This document shows positions 32,614 to 39,769 of a stretch of 64,000 nt of DNA, piece after piece (within the stretch, counting starts at the first letter, position 1; every line of letters begins with the position of its first letter). The position numbers were made by a program, and so were the translations under genes. Under the pieces are notes generated by a model that saw nothing but the letters and a program-made list of their open reading frames with translations, was not told the origin of the DNA and searched no databases. This stretch comes from Mycobacterium sp. PSTR-4-N (GTDB lineage Bacteria; Actinomycetota; Actinomycetes; Mycobacteriales; Mycobacteriaceae): the NCBI RefSeq assembly GCF_022348085.1, contig NZ_JAKRFN010000001.1, forward strand, positions 1 to 64,000, in the 5' to 3' direction.

Positions 32614-33464
32614 CGTTCGATCTCCACGACGTGGGGTTGGTCTGCGAGTGCTGCGAACACGGCGCCGTTGGCGGCTTTCTTGCGGTCGAACGCGCTGGGT
32701 GCCGGGTGCCCGTTGGCGGCGGGCGCTGCGCGGGTCTTGATGACCTCGGAGCACAGGGAGGCGAGGATCGTTCGGCCGATGCCGATGTTGGGTTTGTGTT
32801 CCCAGAGTCGGAGGGCTGCGGCGACGATCTCGGGGTCGGTTTCGGTGTTGACAAGCTCGCTGGCTTGGTGCCGGAGGCTGGTGAGTGTCGCGGCGGGGTG
32901 GGTCTGGGTGATGTTGGCGCGGACGAGGTCTGCTCCGGGTGTCGCTGATGCGGCGGCGGTCGGTTCGGGTTCGGCGCTGTGTGGTTCCGTACGTACTGGG
33001 GTACGTGTTGCCCCTGTTCCCCTGTTCCCCTGTTCCCCTGTTCCAGGCGCGACATTTCGCGAGGGCTCGCGAGGATTCGCGACAGACTCGCGAATCGACG
33101 ACGATTTGTAGTCCATCGTGCCGTCTGGCCTGGGCAAACGTCCGGACTGCGGTTTATCGACCCGTTGGATGTCTTCCCAGAACGAGACGTAGAGCAGCGA
33201 CGTGCCCGCGGCTTCGTACCGCCAGATCAATCCGGCGTCGGCGAGCTCGCAGAGGGCTTCGGACACCCTCGCGAGGGTTCGCGAGGGCTCTCGAATGGCG
33301 TCGCGCTGGAACAGATCTCCGATGATCAGCTCGACGTCGTCCTTGCCGACGCCGTTGTCATCGACGTACGACTCGAGGCCTTTCAGCACCAGCCGGGCGT
33401 CCCACGACACCGATGCGATCCGCTTGGAACGCCAGAACTCAGGCTTCGTTGACCGAATCCGCAC
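32610..33464 (-). CDS. Replisome organiser-like (DnaD/O-type) replication protein
   Basis: This 284-residue protein has a GTG start. Its N-terminal domain, MRIRSTKPEFWRSKRIASVS then VLKGLESYVDDNGVGKDD and ALCELADAGLIWRYE, matches phage initiator winged-helix domains. A flexible linker rich in Gly/Glu/Arg (residues about 120-175) separates it from a C-terminal helical region. The linker DNA contains an octamer tandem repeat and TCGCGA repeats, as in phages that keep their origin inside the initiator gene. It would recruit the host helicase. Confidence 0.7.
   Translation of the reverse strand: MRIRSTKPEFWRSKRIASVSWDARLVLKGLESYVDDNGVGKDDVELIIGDLFQRDAIREPSRTLARVSEALCELADAGLIWRYEAAGTSLLYVSFWEDIQRVDKPQSGRLPRPDGTMDYKSSSIRESVANPREPSRNVAPGTGEQGNRGTGATRTPVRTEPHSAEPEPTAAASATPGADLVRANITQTHPAATLTSLRHQASELVNTETDPEIVAAALRLWEHKPNIGIGRTILASLCSEVIKTRAAPAANGHPAPSAFDRKKAANGAVFAALADQPHVVEIER
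33011..33042. repeat. Octamer CCCCTGTT repeated four times inside the replication gene
   Basis: Four perfect CCCCTGTT units follow each other within the linker of the replisome-organiser-like protein. The unit is not a multiple of three, so gain or loss of one copy would shift the frame. Confidence 0.9.
33056..33095. repeat. Iteron-like TCGCGA repeats, block 1
   Basis: TCGCGA occurs at 33057, 33067, 33077 and 33088, spaced ten, ten and eleven bases, on the same face of the helix. The repeats lie in the replication-protein gene. They may be an origin or binding site; a coding explanation (Arg-Glu-rich linker) is also possible. Confidence 0.5.
33269..33294. repeat. Iteron-like TCGCGA repeats, block 2
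   Basis: TCGCGA at 33269 and 33279, plus degenerate TCTCGA at 33289, again in ten-base steps, lie about 170 bases from block 1 in the same gene. The encoded peptide REPSRTLARVS echoes the first block's REPSRN. Confidence 0.5.
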
Positions 33465-34068
33465 CGGTGGTCGCCTCCGTTCCTTGCGCTGCGACGTGGA
33501 TGTGCTGCGAGACGTGGATGTGGTTGGTGTGGGCCATGACGGTGTCCCACTGGGCCATGCACCAGGCGACGTCGCCCATCGCGGTGTGGCGGGCGTAGTC
33601 GTCGGGGTCGACGCCGAGCGCGAGTGAGAGCGCGTTCGAGTTGTACGGCGGTGCGGGAAGTTCGCCGCGGGCGGCGAGGTATCCCTTGGCGAGGCTGGCG
33701 ATGTCGTCGGGGTGGTAGTGCCAGGCCGGTTCGATGTTGTTGCGGCGCAGGATCTGCGCGAGGCGGGGGTCGTCGAAGACGGGGTTGCAGGCCACCATGT
33801 GCGCGCCGCGGGTGACCATGTGGATCATGACGGCTGCGGCCTGGTCGTCAAGGGCGTCGGACGACCGGTAGCGGGCCGCGTAGTCCTCGTAGAACGCGGG
33901 CGCGATCGCGTGGAACTCGCTGGCCCACGGTTCCGGTTCGTGGCGGATGAAGAATTCGGTGCGATCGGTGTTCCCGTTCGCGAAGCGGCGCACTGCGGCG
34001 AACTCCCAGACGGGTGCGTTCGGGTCCAGGCCGAGGGCCTCGGTATCGAGGAAGACGATGTCACTCAT
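33439..34068 (-). CDS. DnaQ-like 3'-5' exonuclease (DEDDh)
   Basis: The ATG at 34066-34068 gives 209 residues. IVFLDTEALGL (Asp8, Glu10) is exonuclease motif I. The middle has VACNPVFDDPRL, an acidic motif II region, and the end carries RHTAMGDVAW with His and Asp of motif III. It probably degrades or proofreads single-stranded DNA or RNA. It sits directly next to another such gene. Confidence 0.75.
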   Translation of the reverse strand: MSDIVFLDTEALGLDPNAPVWEFAAVRRFANGNTDRTEFFIRHEPEPWASEFHAIAPAFYEDYAARYRSSDALDDQAAAVMIHMVTRGAHMVACNPVFDDPRLAQILRRNNIEPAWHYHPDDIASLAKGYLAARGELPAPPYNSNALSLALGVDPDDYARHTAMGDVAWCMAQWDTVMAHTNHIHVSQHIHVAAQGTEATTGADSVNEA

Positions 34069-34702
34069 CACGTGCACCCACTTCCGGCTTAAGTGCCTCA
34101 CGGGCCGCGCGGAGTACTTCCATGTCCCAGCGGGCGTCGGCGAGCGCGTGGTGTTCGTCTCCGGACTGCTTCGGCATGATGAACGTCTTCGGGTTGAGAG
34201 GTTCGATCAGCTGCATGAGGTCGTGGGTGAACTTCGGCATCAGGTCGGGGAGGTCGATCATGCGGCCGAACAACTGGGCGAGCACGACGTGGTCGTATGC
34301 GCCGTAGTAGGCCCACAGTTCGGGCAGATCTTCCGACCAGTACCAAGGTTGGCCGTCTTTCTCGCCGGCCGGGGTGATTCCACCCAGAATGAACTCGAGA
34401 ACTTCGTTGCGAATTACCCACTTCGGCTTCACCAGAGTTGACCGCATGTCGAGTGAGCCGTCGTGCGTGACGACGTCGCGGATGTTTCCGGCAGAGCCGG
34501 CGAGTCCGGTCTTGAGTCCGCGGACGGGCAGGTGCCGCCAGACGTTGTTGATGAGCCAGTCGTTCTTGTGGATGCGGTCGACGGGCATGTCGCTGTTGAC
34601 GGCGTAGTACTCGCGGCCGTCTTCGCAGACGATGCCGATCGAGATCAGTTCGATGGTGTGGCCGTCTTCGAGGAATTCGGTGTCGTAGCAGTACACGGTC
34701 AT
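34061..34702 (-). CDS. DnaQ-like exonuclease
   Basis: The ATG at 34700-34702 overlaps the preceding stop. The 213-residue product has CYDTEFLED (Asp7, Glu9), a central YYGAYDHVVLAQLFG (Asp of motif II) and HHALADARWD (motif III His and Asp). It is related to its neighbour only at the motifs, so the two are diverged members of the family rather than a recent duplication. Confidence 0.78.
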   Translation of the reverse strand: MTVYCYDTEFLEDGHTIELISIGIVCEDGREYYAVNSDMPVDRIHKNDWLINNVWRHLPVRGLKTGLAGSAGNIRDVVTHDGSLDMRSTLVKPKWVIRNEVLEFILGGITPAGEKDGQPWYWSEDLPELWAYYGAYDHVVLAQLFGRMIDLPDLMPKFTHDLMQLIEPLNPKTFIMPKQSGDEHHALADARWDMEVLRAAREALKPEVGARDE

Positions 34703-35136
34703 GCGGGGGCCTTTCCGTTGGCGAGTTCGAGTAGGACGTCGGCGTGGCAGGGCTGGTCGAGCGGGCACCAGCAGGCGAAGTCGCGGCCGGACAGGGCGTC
34801 GAGCTCGGCCCATCGCTGGTCGTCGTACTCGTAAGCGCCCATGGGTCCGATATGCAGTTCGAAGAGATCAACGGCGTGCTGGGCGGCGCGGCGGTAGTTG
34901 TCGGCTTGTGCTTCGGCCCGGCCCAGGATGGGCCGCACGGGGATGGTGTTGATGGGCTCCCAGATTCGTCCGTCTGCGGTGCGGACTTGGTAGTGGCGTG
35001 GACCGGCCCAGCGTGGGTGGTTAGGTTCGGGCACGACCCGGAATGGGTTGCCCCACTTGCTTGGTCGTCCGACGTAGATGGCACCGAATGGGATTCCGGG
35101 GACTGCTCGACGTGTGCGTTGCACTCGTTCAGGCAT
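34699..35136 (-). CDS. DUF4326 family protein
   Basis: The ATG at 35134-35136 gives 145 residues. YVGRPSKWGNPF near residue 20 and LSGRDFACWCPLDQPCHADVLLELAN near the C-terminus are the two conserved motifs of DUF4326, common in phages and actinobacteria. The CWCPxxxPCH motif may bind metal. The biochemical role is not established. Confidence 0.85.
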   Translation of the reverse strand: MPERVQRTRRAVPGIPFGAIYVGRPSKWGNPFRVVPEPNHPRWAGPRHYQVRTADGRIWEPINTIPVRPILGRAEAQADNYRRAAQHAVDLFELHIGPMGAYEYDDQRWAELDALSGRDFACWCPLDQPCHADVLLELANGKAPA

Positions 35137-35335
35137 GGGGTGCCGCCTTCGTGCCGGTGCGTTTGTCGTCGACCTCGGCGAGTCGGTCACGGACGGCGGT
35201 GATCGCGAGGTCGATGGCGTCGATCTTGCGGGCGCGGGGTGCGGTCTTGATGTCGGGGAATTGCTTGCACCGGCCGATGAATTGGCCTGTCTTGTTGGTG
35301 GTGGCGTAGAAGTCGCAGCGGTCGAGGGTGATCAT
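35129..35335 (-). CDS. Small phage protein (DUF1902/toprim-unlike, unknown)
   Basis: The ATG at 35333-35335 gives 68 residues. It starts MITLDRCDFYATTNKTGQFIGRCKQFPD, a beta-hairpin-like opening, then KIDAIDLAITAVRDRLAEVD, a helix. The pattern strand-GxFxGxCxxFP-helix resembles HicB-like half-folds, but no partner is present. Function is unknown. Confidence 0.55.
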   Translation of the reverse strand: MITLDRCDFYATTNKTGQFIGRCKQFPDIKTAPRARKIDAIDLAITAVRDRLAEVDDKRTGTKAAPHA

Positions 35336-35694
35336 TCGGTGTCGCCTTCCAGTGCGGCGAGGATGGCGTTCATCTCGGCGTCGGTGGGCTCGGAGGCGGC
35401 TGACCAGTAAACGGAGTAGGTGTCGCGTGGCCGATGGCAGGTCACGACACCGGCGCGTTGGAGCGCGCGCAGTGAGTTGTATATCCGCTGTTTCCAGCAG
35501 TGACCGGGGCATGTTGCTCGGCCTCGGTTCATTGGCGAATTGAGGTAGGTGCACTGCCCGCCGTCGTGCACGCAGAAGCTTGGGTGCGCCAGCGCGACGA
35601 CTTGGTCGGTGGTGATCGGTGTAGGGCGGTCGCGCAGCGTGGCGACGATCTGGTCGCGCAGCGCGGTTGTCACCGCGGTCGGTCGGCGACCCAT
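35332..35694 (-). CDS. Winged-helix-like protein with Cys/His site
   Basis: The protein is 120 residues. The N-terminus (GRRPTAVTTALRDQIVATL, then PITTDQVVALA) and the later KQRIYNSLRALQRAGVV look like a winged helix, with CVHDGGQCTYLNSP and CPGHC forming a Cys/His cluster between. It could be a small DNA-binding regulator. Confidence 0.6.
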   Translation of the reverse strand: MGRRPTAVTTALRDQIVATLRDRPTPITTDQVVALAHPSFCVHDGGQCTYLNSPMNRGRATCPGHCWKQRIYNSLRALQRAGVVTCHRPRDTYSVYWSAASEPTDAEMNAILAALEGDTE

Positions 35695-36311
35695 CAGCGC
35701 ACCGCCTGTTCAATCGTGGTGCGGCGCCAGGTGCGGCCGGTTCCGGGTGCGGAGACGTGGCGGATGGCCAGCACTTCGTCCTGGTGGACGACGGCGGCAT
35801 GAACGCGGTCGGGGCGGTCCGGGGTGATTCCGCAGCTGTAGCCGGAGACGTAGACGGCGTACCAGTCGTGAGCGGGGTCGCCGCCGGGGGCGAATTGCAG
35901 GCCAGGTGTCGGCACCCATCCGCCGCACTCGCATCCCGGGACGCTGCAGAGCTCGCCGCGGCGGCCTTCGGTGACGGTGTCGCGGTCTGCGTAGTGGTCG
36001 AGGCGTCCGGCGACCATGGGGCAGGCGTGGGAGACGTAGACGGCGCATTCCGGGTGCAGCGGTGGTTCGTCGAAGGTCAGGGAGCCGACTTGGCGGGGGC
36101 CTCCGAGGAAAACGATCGGCGCGGGGATGGTCTTGGAGCAGACCTGGCAGCGGGATTCGGTCATGCAGCGTTGGACGCGGGACTCGTGCTGGGCTCGGAA
36201 GTCGACGCCGCCGTCGGCGAGTTGAACGTTGGCCCATGGGATGACGAGTCCACCGGCGGTGGGGCGGCTTTCACAGGTGGCCGGGATCGGCGGCCGAATG
36301 GTGTCGCTCAT
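35694..36311 (-). CDS. Hypothetical Cys-rich protein
   Basis: The protein is 205 residues and overlaps the next start. Cys pairs (CQVCSKTIPAP near residue 55, CSVPGCECGGW near 120) suggest zinc binding. The C-terminus is beta-rich (VHAAVVHQDEVLAIRHV). No family was recognised. Confidence 0.57.
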   Translation of the reverse strand: MSDTIRPPIPATCESRPTAGGLVIPWANVQLADGGVDFRAQHESRVQRCMTESRCQVCSKTIPAPIVFLGGPRQVGSLTFDEPPLHPECAVYVSHACPMVAGRLDHYADRDTVTEGRRGELCSVPGCECGGWVPTPGLQFAPGGDPAHDWYAVYVSGYSCGITPDRPDRVHAAVVHQDEVLAIRHVSAPGTGRTWRRTTIEQAVR

Positions 36312-36607
36312 GCTGTCACCGCCGCGTCAGCGATGAGTCGGGCGTGGATGCACTGGATGTCGTGGCGTAGACGCTCGGGCGGCGCGGTCATCCGCTGTTC
36401 GGCGTGCAGGATCGTGACGTGGGTGCGGTGGAACGCGCGCGCGACTGCGGGCCGGGTGAGCCGGGTGAGCCTGCGGCACAGGAACATGGCGACCTGGCGC
36501 TGCTCGGCGAGGGGTTGATGGCGGTCGTGGGCGAGTAGTTGGTCGACGGGGCGGCCGTAGTAGTCGGCGACCGCGGCGATGATCTCTGCGCACCGGAATT
36601 CACGCAT
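36308..36607 (-). CDS. Stand-alone DnaA domain IV (DnaA-box-binding) protein
   Basis: This 99-residue protein consists almost only of the C-terminal DNA-binding domain of DnaA. It reads AVADYYGRPVDQLLAHDR, then AEQRQVAMFLCRRLTRL and VARAFHRTHVTILHAEQRM. These match the helix, the ARQIAMYLxRELT helix and the GxxFxxRDHTTVxHA signature. The ATPase domains are absent. It could bind DnaA boxes to start phage replication or compete with host DnaA. Confidence 0.85.
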   Translation of the reverse strand: MREFRCAEIIAAVADYYGRPVDQLLAHDRHQPLAEQRQVAMFLCRRLTRLTRPAVARAFHRTHVTILHAEQRMTAPPERLRHDIQCIHARLIADAAVTA

Positions 36608-36878
36608 GGGCAGTCACCGCCTTGGGGAATTCGGCGGCGGCCTCGCTGTGGCGGCCAGGGCCGGTCTGGTCGAGCACGAGGGGCTCGTACGGCCGCACCC
36701 AGTGTGTGTGGCGGCCGCCGGTGTGGCGAGACAGGACGTGCCGCTCGGCCCACTGTTGCGCCGACTCTTCGGTGCCGGCGGTGTAGGCGTCGCACACCTC
36801 GCATTGCGCGTACACCCAGCCGGGCGCGACACCGGGGGCGGCGTAGTCGAAGCTGACTAGCTCGTCGACGAGGCTCAT
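36600..36878 (-). CDS. Hypothetical protein
   Basis: The ATG at 36876-36878 overlaps the preceding stop. The 92-residue product has CEVCDAYTAGTEESAQQWAERHV with HTGGRHTHW after it, a CxxC...H...H arrangement that may hold zinc, as seen in small actinophage and Streptomyces proteins. Function is unknown. Confidence 0.6.
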   Translation of the reverse strand: MSLVDELVSFDYAAPGVAPGWVYAQCEVCDAYTAGTEESAQQWAERHVLSRHTGGRHTHWVRPYEPLVLDQTGPGRHSEAAAEFPKAVTAHA

Positions 36879-37183
36879 GCGAAGTGCCCTCGTTTCGCGC
36901 GGGTGGCGATCTTCTGGTCGTCGGTGGTGACCTTCGGCGCGTGATGTGCTTGGTTCGCGATCTGATGCCTCAGCGCGATCTCGGCGAGCACCTTCGACGC
37001 GAGCACCACGGCGCCGTCGCCGAAGCGGTGCGTGACTAGGCCGCGGGCGGAATCGTCGCCTCGGTCGTACAACCACCGGTAGGTGTTGACTGAGTCCGGT
37101 TCGCTACCAACGTCTGTGACACGGGTGATGGCAATGTCGCCGATACCGTCGCCGTTCAACGCCAGCTTCACGTACAGGCTCAC
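36875..37183 (-). CDS. Hypothetical protein
   Basis: This 102-residue protein has a GTG start overlapping the homing-endonuclease stop. It starts MSLYVKLALNGDGIGDIAITRV, has a two-layer strand pattern and ends with a basic tail (KIATRAKRGHFA). No motif identifies a role. Confidence 0.58.
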   Translation of the reverse strand: MSLYVKLALNGDGIGDIAITRVTDVGSEPDSVNTYRWLYDRGDDSARGLVTHRFGDGAVVLASKVLAEIALRHQIANQAHHAPKVTTDDQKIATRAKRGHFA

Positions 37184-37686
37184 GCGGTCACCGCCTTGCG
37201 GCTCCCCGCGCGGCTGTTATGCGAGCGGATGTTTTCGACGAGAGAGATCAGCAAGGGTGTCGGGTCGTAACCCGGTGACATCCAAGGGAAAGGGTCGTCG
37301 TCACCGCGGGTCAGCCGTATCCAGTCGACCTGTTCCTGCAGATCTAGCACAAGGCGCGCTCGCTCCGCCTTGATGCGGAGGTACGGCAGCACTGCGGAGA
37401 TGATGGGGGTAGCCCGGGTACCTGCACGCTGCCAATGGAATTGCATTCGATGGTGCGCGAGTGACCGGCTCGGACGGTGGCAGCTGACGTTCCCGCCGAA
37501 CACGCGGGCAGCGAGATCGTGGGGTGCTCTGTCGCTGCCGGTGATGCCGAGCTGAGCGCCGAAGTACAGTCGCCCAGCATGAGTCGATTGGGTCGCGGTG
37601 ACGTAGCCGTCAGCGTCGATGACACCGGCGAGGTAGGCCAGTTCGGTGGGGCTGGCTGAGATTCCGCAATCAGTGGTGGCGCTCAT
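37180..37686 (-). CDS. LAGLIDADG homing endonuclease-like protein
   Basis: The ATG at 37684-37686 (ATGA overlap) gives 168 residues. YLAGVIDADG at residues 18-27 is a clear single LAGLIDADG motif, followed by GAQLGITGSDRAP and PYLRIKAERARLVLDLQEQV, typical of that fold. With one motif it should act as a dimer. It stands alone, in normal coupling with its neighbours, with no visible intron or intein. Confidence 0.88.
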   Translation of the reverse strand: MSATTDCGISASPTELAYLAGVIDADGYVTATQSTHAGRLYFGAQLGITGSDRAPHDLAARVFGGNVSCHRPSRSLAHHRMQFHWQRAGTRATPIISAVLPYLRIKAERARLVLDLQEQVDWIRLTRGDDDPFPWMSPGYDPTPLLISLVENIRSHNSRAGSRKAVTA

Positions 37687-37820
37687 GGCTGCGCTGCTTT
37701 CTGGTGTGTGGTGTGGCATTCGTTGCACCGGGGTCGGCCTGCGGAGTGGGGCGCGGTTCTGCAGTCGATGCAGAGGCCGGCGCGGTAGGCGGCGTGGCGT
37801 TCTGCGGTGCTGCCGGTCAT
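37683..37820 (-). CDS. 45-residue zinc-finger-like protein
   Basis: The ATG at 37818-37820 overlaps the preceding stop (ATGA). GLCIDCRTAPHSAGRPRCNECH contains two CxxC pairs 15 residues apart, like small treble-clef proteins of actinophages. Overlaps at both ends support the gene. Confidence 0.68.
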   Translation of the reverse strand: MTGSTAERHAAYRAGLCIDCRTAPHSAGRPRCNECHTTHQKAAQP

Positions 37821-38104
37821 ATCGCTGGACCGCAGATGACCATGCGGGAGCCGTCTTCGTCGAAGATCTGGAAGTTGTGCCAGCGGGCTTCGACGCCGCG
37901 GGTGTCGATGGTGAGGGTTTCGCCGCCGAGGACGGGTGAGTGGATGGTCCAGATGTGGCGGGGGCGCGTTTTCAGCAGGCGGTGCCACGGCGAGCCGTGG
38001 GTGCCTCGACGGAGGCGGATGCCCCAGTACATGAGGATGGCGCGGTGTGGGATTTGGTTGCGCCAGATCGTGACGACAGGCTCGCGGCCGGTGTACCTAC
38101 GCAT
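37817..38104 (-). CDS. Hypothetical basic protein
   Basis: The protein is 95 residues, rich in Arg and Trp (RRYTGREPVVTIWRNQIPHR), with a C-terminal GVEARWHNFQIFDEDGSRM. It is followed upstream by a strong stem-loop that starts this transcription segment. Function is unknown. Confidence 0.55.
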   Translation of the reverse strand: MRRYTGREPVVTIWRNQIPHRAILMYWGIRLRRGTHGSPWHRLLKTRPRHIWTIHSPVLGGETLTIDTRGVEARWHNFQIFDEDGSRMVICGPAI

Positions 38105-38124
38105 CGTGGTTCTCCTGGTGGGGC

Positions 38125-38159
38125 GGCTGCGGCGCGCACGAGGGGCACGCGCCGCAGCC
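38125..38159 (-). terminator. Perfect 12-bp stem-loop after the DUF2303 gene
   Basis: GGCTGCGGCGCG (38125-38136) and CGCGCCGCAGCC (38148-38159) form a perfect stem with an 11-base loop, in the 67-base gap after the DUF2303 stop. There is no T-run. It could end or attenuate the recombination transcript. Confidence 0.65.
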
Positions 38160-38171
38160 AGGTCTCGACGG

Positions 38172-39053
38172 TCAGGGCTGGGCGTAGACGGGTTTCCCGA
38201 TGGCCGCGGTGATGTCGGCGGTGAGTTCTGCCCAGGCGACGCGGACTGTCTCTCGGGTGGGGAACAGTTTCACGGCGAGCTTGAGGTGGCCTTCGGTGAT
38301 GTTCAGCCGGAAGTAGGCGTTGACGTCGTAGAGCTTGGTGTGGCCGTCCCATGGGGTGATTGAGAGCTTGATGTGTTGTGGCACTTCGAGTTCGCGGCCG
38401 ACGGCGCCTGCGCGGGCGTTGACCTCTTTCTTGTAGGCGACCTTGAGTCCGCCGCGGGCGCGGTCGATGCTGGATTCGAAGTCGCCGCCGGTGGAGCCGC
38501 GGACGGAGTCGATGATCTCGAGTAGGTCGGCCTGGTCGGGGGCGACGATGGTGTGTCGGAGGTCTTCGACGATGTCGCCGAACTGTTCCTGGCCGAAGTA
38601 CTTGCCGGAGATTTCGTGCCAGCGCACCCAGTCGGGGTGGGCGGGCAGTTTCAGTTCGAGGCGGTCGTCGCGCCAGCCCGCGAGGCGGTCGTCCTTGGCG
38701 AGTTCCGCGGAGTTGGGTCCGCCTTCGTGGTCGTTGTAGATGGCGACGATGCTGCCGCGGGATGCGTTGCCCCACAGCGTTCCTGTCTCTTCCGAGAGTG
38801 GTCGCCGGTTCAGTTCGTGGAGGAACGATGCGAGTTCGGTGACTGTGCGTGTGCCTTCGACGCGGTGTGGATTGGTGCGCTGGTCGGGGTCATTGAGTTC
38901 CTTGACCTGCAGGCCGTGTTCGTCGGTGACGGCGATCGCGTAGCGGCGGTGCGCGAGCCCGGTGTCGACGACGTCGGCGGGGTGTGGGGTGTTGTCTACG
39001 GAGACGAAGCCTTGTTCGGCGGGGAGGGTGATGCTGGTGTCGGTGCTGGCCAT
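38172..39053 (-). CDS. DUF2303 family protein
   Basis: The ATG at 39051-39053 with an AAAGG site gives 293 residues; the longer frame is spurious. The layout is that of DUF2303: N-terminal TNPHRVEGTRTVTELASFLHEL, then GSIVAIYNDH, LELKLPAHPDWVRWHEISGKYFGQEQF, FGDIVEDL, a helical middle, and LNITEGHLKLAVKLF with a C-terminal helix. This family lies near recombination genes of many phages; its function is not known. Confidence 0.85.
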   Translation of the reverse strand: MASTDTSITLPAEQGFVSVDNTPHPADVVDTGLAHRRYAIAVTDEHGLQVKELNDPDQRTNPHRVEGTRTVTELASFLHELNRRPLSEETGTLWGNASRGSIVAIYNDHEGGPNSAELAKDDRLAGWRDDRLELKLPAHPDWVRWHEISGKYFGQEQFGDIVEDLRHTIVAPDQADLLEIIDSVRGSTGGDFESSIDRARGGLKVAYKKEVNARAGAVGRELEVPQHIKLSITPWDGHTKLYDVNAYFRLNITEGHLKLAVKLFPTRETVRVAWAELTADITAAIGKPVYAQP

Positions 39054-39082
39054 GACGTGGGATGCCTTTCGGGTGATGTGGG

Positions 39083-39382
39083 TCAGAAGGGTGGGAGTTC
39101 GGTGGCGGCGGGTTGGGCTTCGGATGCGGTGACGCTGGCCCATTCGCTGTAGCTGCGGGTCAGGGTTCGTTGCATCACCTCGACTTCGGCGGCGATCTCG
39201 GGGGCGCCCAGTGCCTCGTATCGCCCGCGGAGCTGGTCGGCCAGTTCAACAGCGGACTTCCGTGAGGCGCCGACCTGGTTCTCGACGGGTTCCTCGGCGC
39301 TGACGTTGTTACCCCACCCGGTGGCCCAGCCGCGGTCACCGACCTTGACCGCGTACTGGGTGACCGCTGTCGTCGGTGCCAT
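39083..39382 (-). CDS. Hypothetical protein
   Basis: The ATG at 39380-39382 shares bases with the stop of the preceding gene. The 99-residue product has a beta-type N-terminus (TQYAVKVGDRGWATGWG) and a helical middle (KSAVELADQLRGRYEALG). The family is not recognised. It lies between the DUF2303 and a charged protein in the recombination block. Confidence 0.57.
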   Translation of the reverse strand: MAPTTAVTQYAVKVGDRGWATGWGNNVSAEEPVENQVGASRKSAVELADQLRGRYEALGAPEIAAEVEVMQRTLTRSYSEWASVTASEAQPAATELPPF

Positions 39383-39747
39383 CAGTCGCGGCCGGCGGCG
39401 GCCGACTTGCCGTCGGAGGCTTCGGCGGGGGTGTCGTCGTACAGCGACCGCTGGTTCGGGTCGTTCTTGTAGAGGCCGCCGTGGGTGTCGGAGAACCACA
39501 TCGACGAGCGCGGCTCGGTCGGGATCTTGGCGTCGACCTTGTCCTTGATCTTGTAGGCGCCGGGGATCTTCGCGATCGGCTCGACGGTGAGGGTCACGGT
39601 GACGGAGGCGGCCTTGCCGGTCTGCTCGGCGGCGATCACCGCCTGCTTCAATGCCTCGGTAGCTTCGTCGTGCGCGAGACCGTTCTTGTGCTGGATCAGC
39701 ACCGACGCGAACTCACGCGCCTCTTCTTTCTTCATGCTGTCGGACAA
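39382..39747 (-). CDS. Hypothetical charged protein
   Basis: The chosen start is TTG (39745-39747), 6-7 bases after AAGGA; the first ATG of the open frame lies upstream of that ribosome site, and another ATG lies four codons further in. The 121-residue product starts MSDSMKKEEAREFASVLIQHK. It has an alternation of helix and strand (ASVTVTLTVEPIAKIPGAYK), then a Lys/Asp-rich end. Function is unknown. Confidence 0.57.
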   Translation of the reverse strand: MSDSMKKEEAREFASVLIQHKNGLAHDEATEALKQAVIAAEQTGKAASVTVTLTVEPIAKIPGAYKIKDKVDAKIPTEPRSSMWFSDTHGGLYKNDPNQRSLYDDTPAEASDGKSAAAGRD

Positions 39748-39769
39748 AGGGATTCCTTCCATCGGTGGG

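Noticed and set aside
35129..35335. HicB-like antitoxin
   Set aside because: The strand-helix pattern is only half-like, and no HicA partner or full HicB domain is present.
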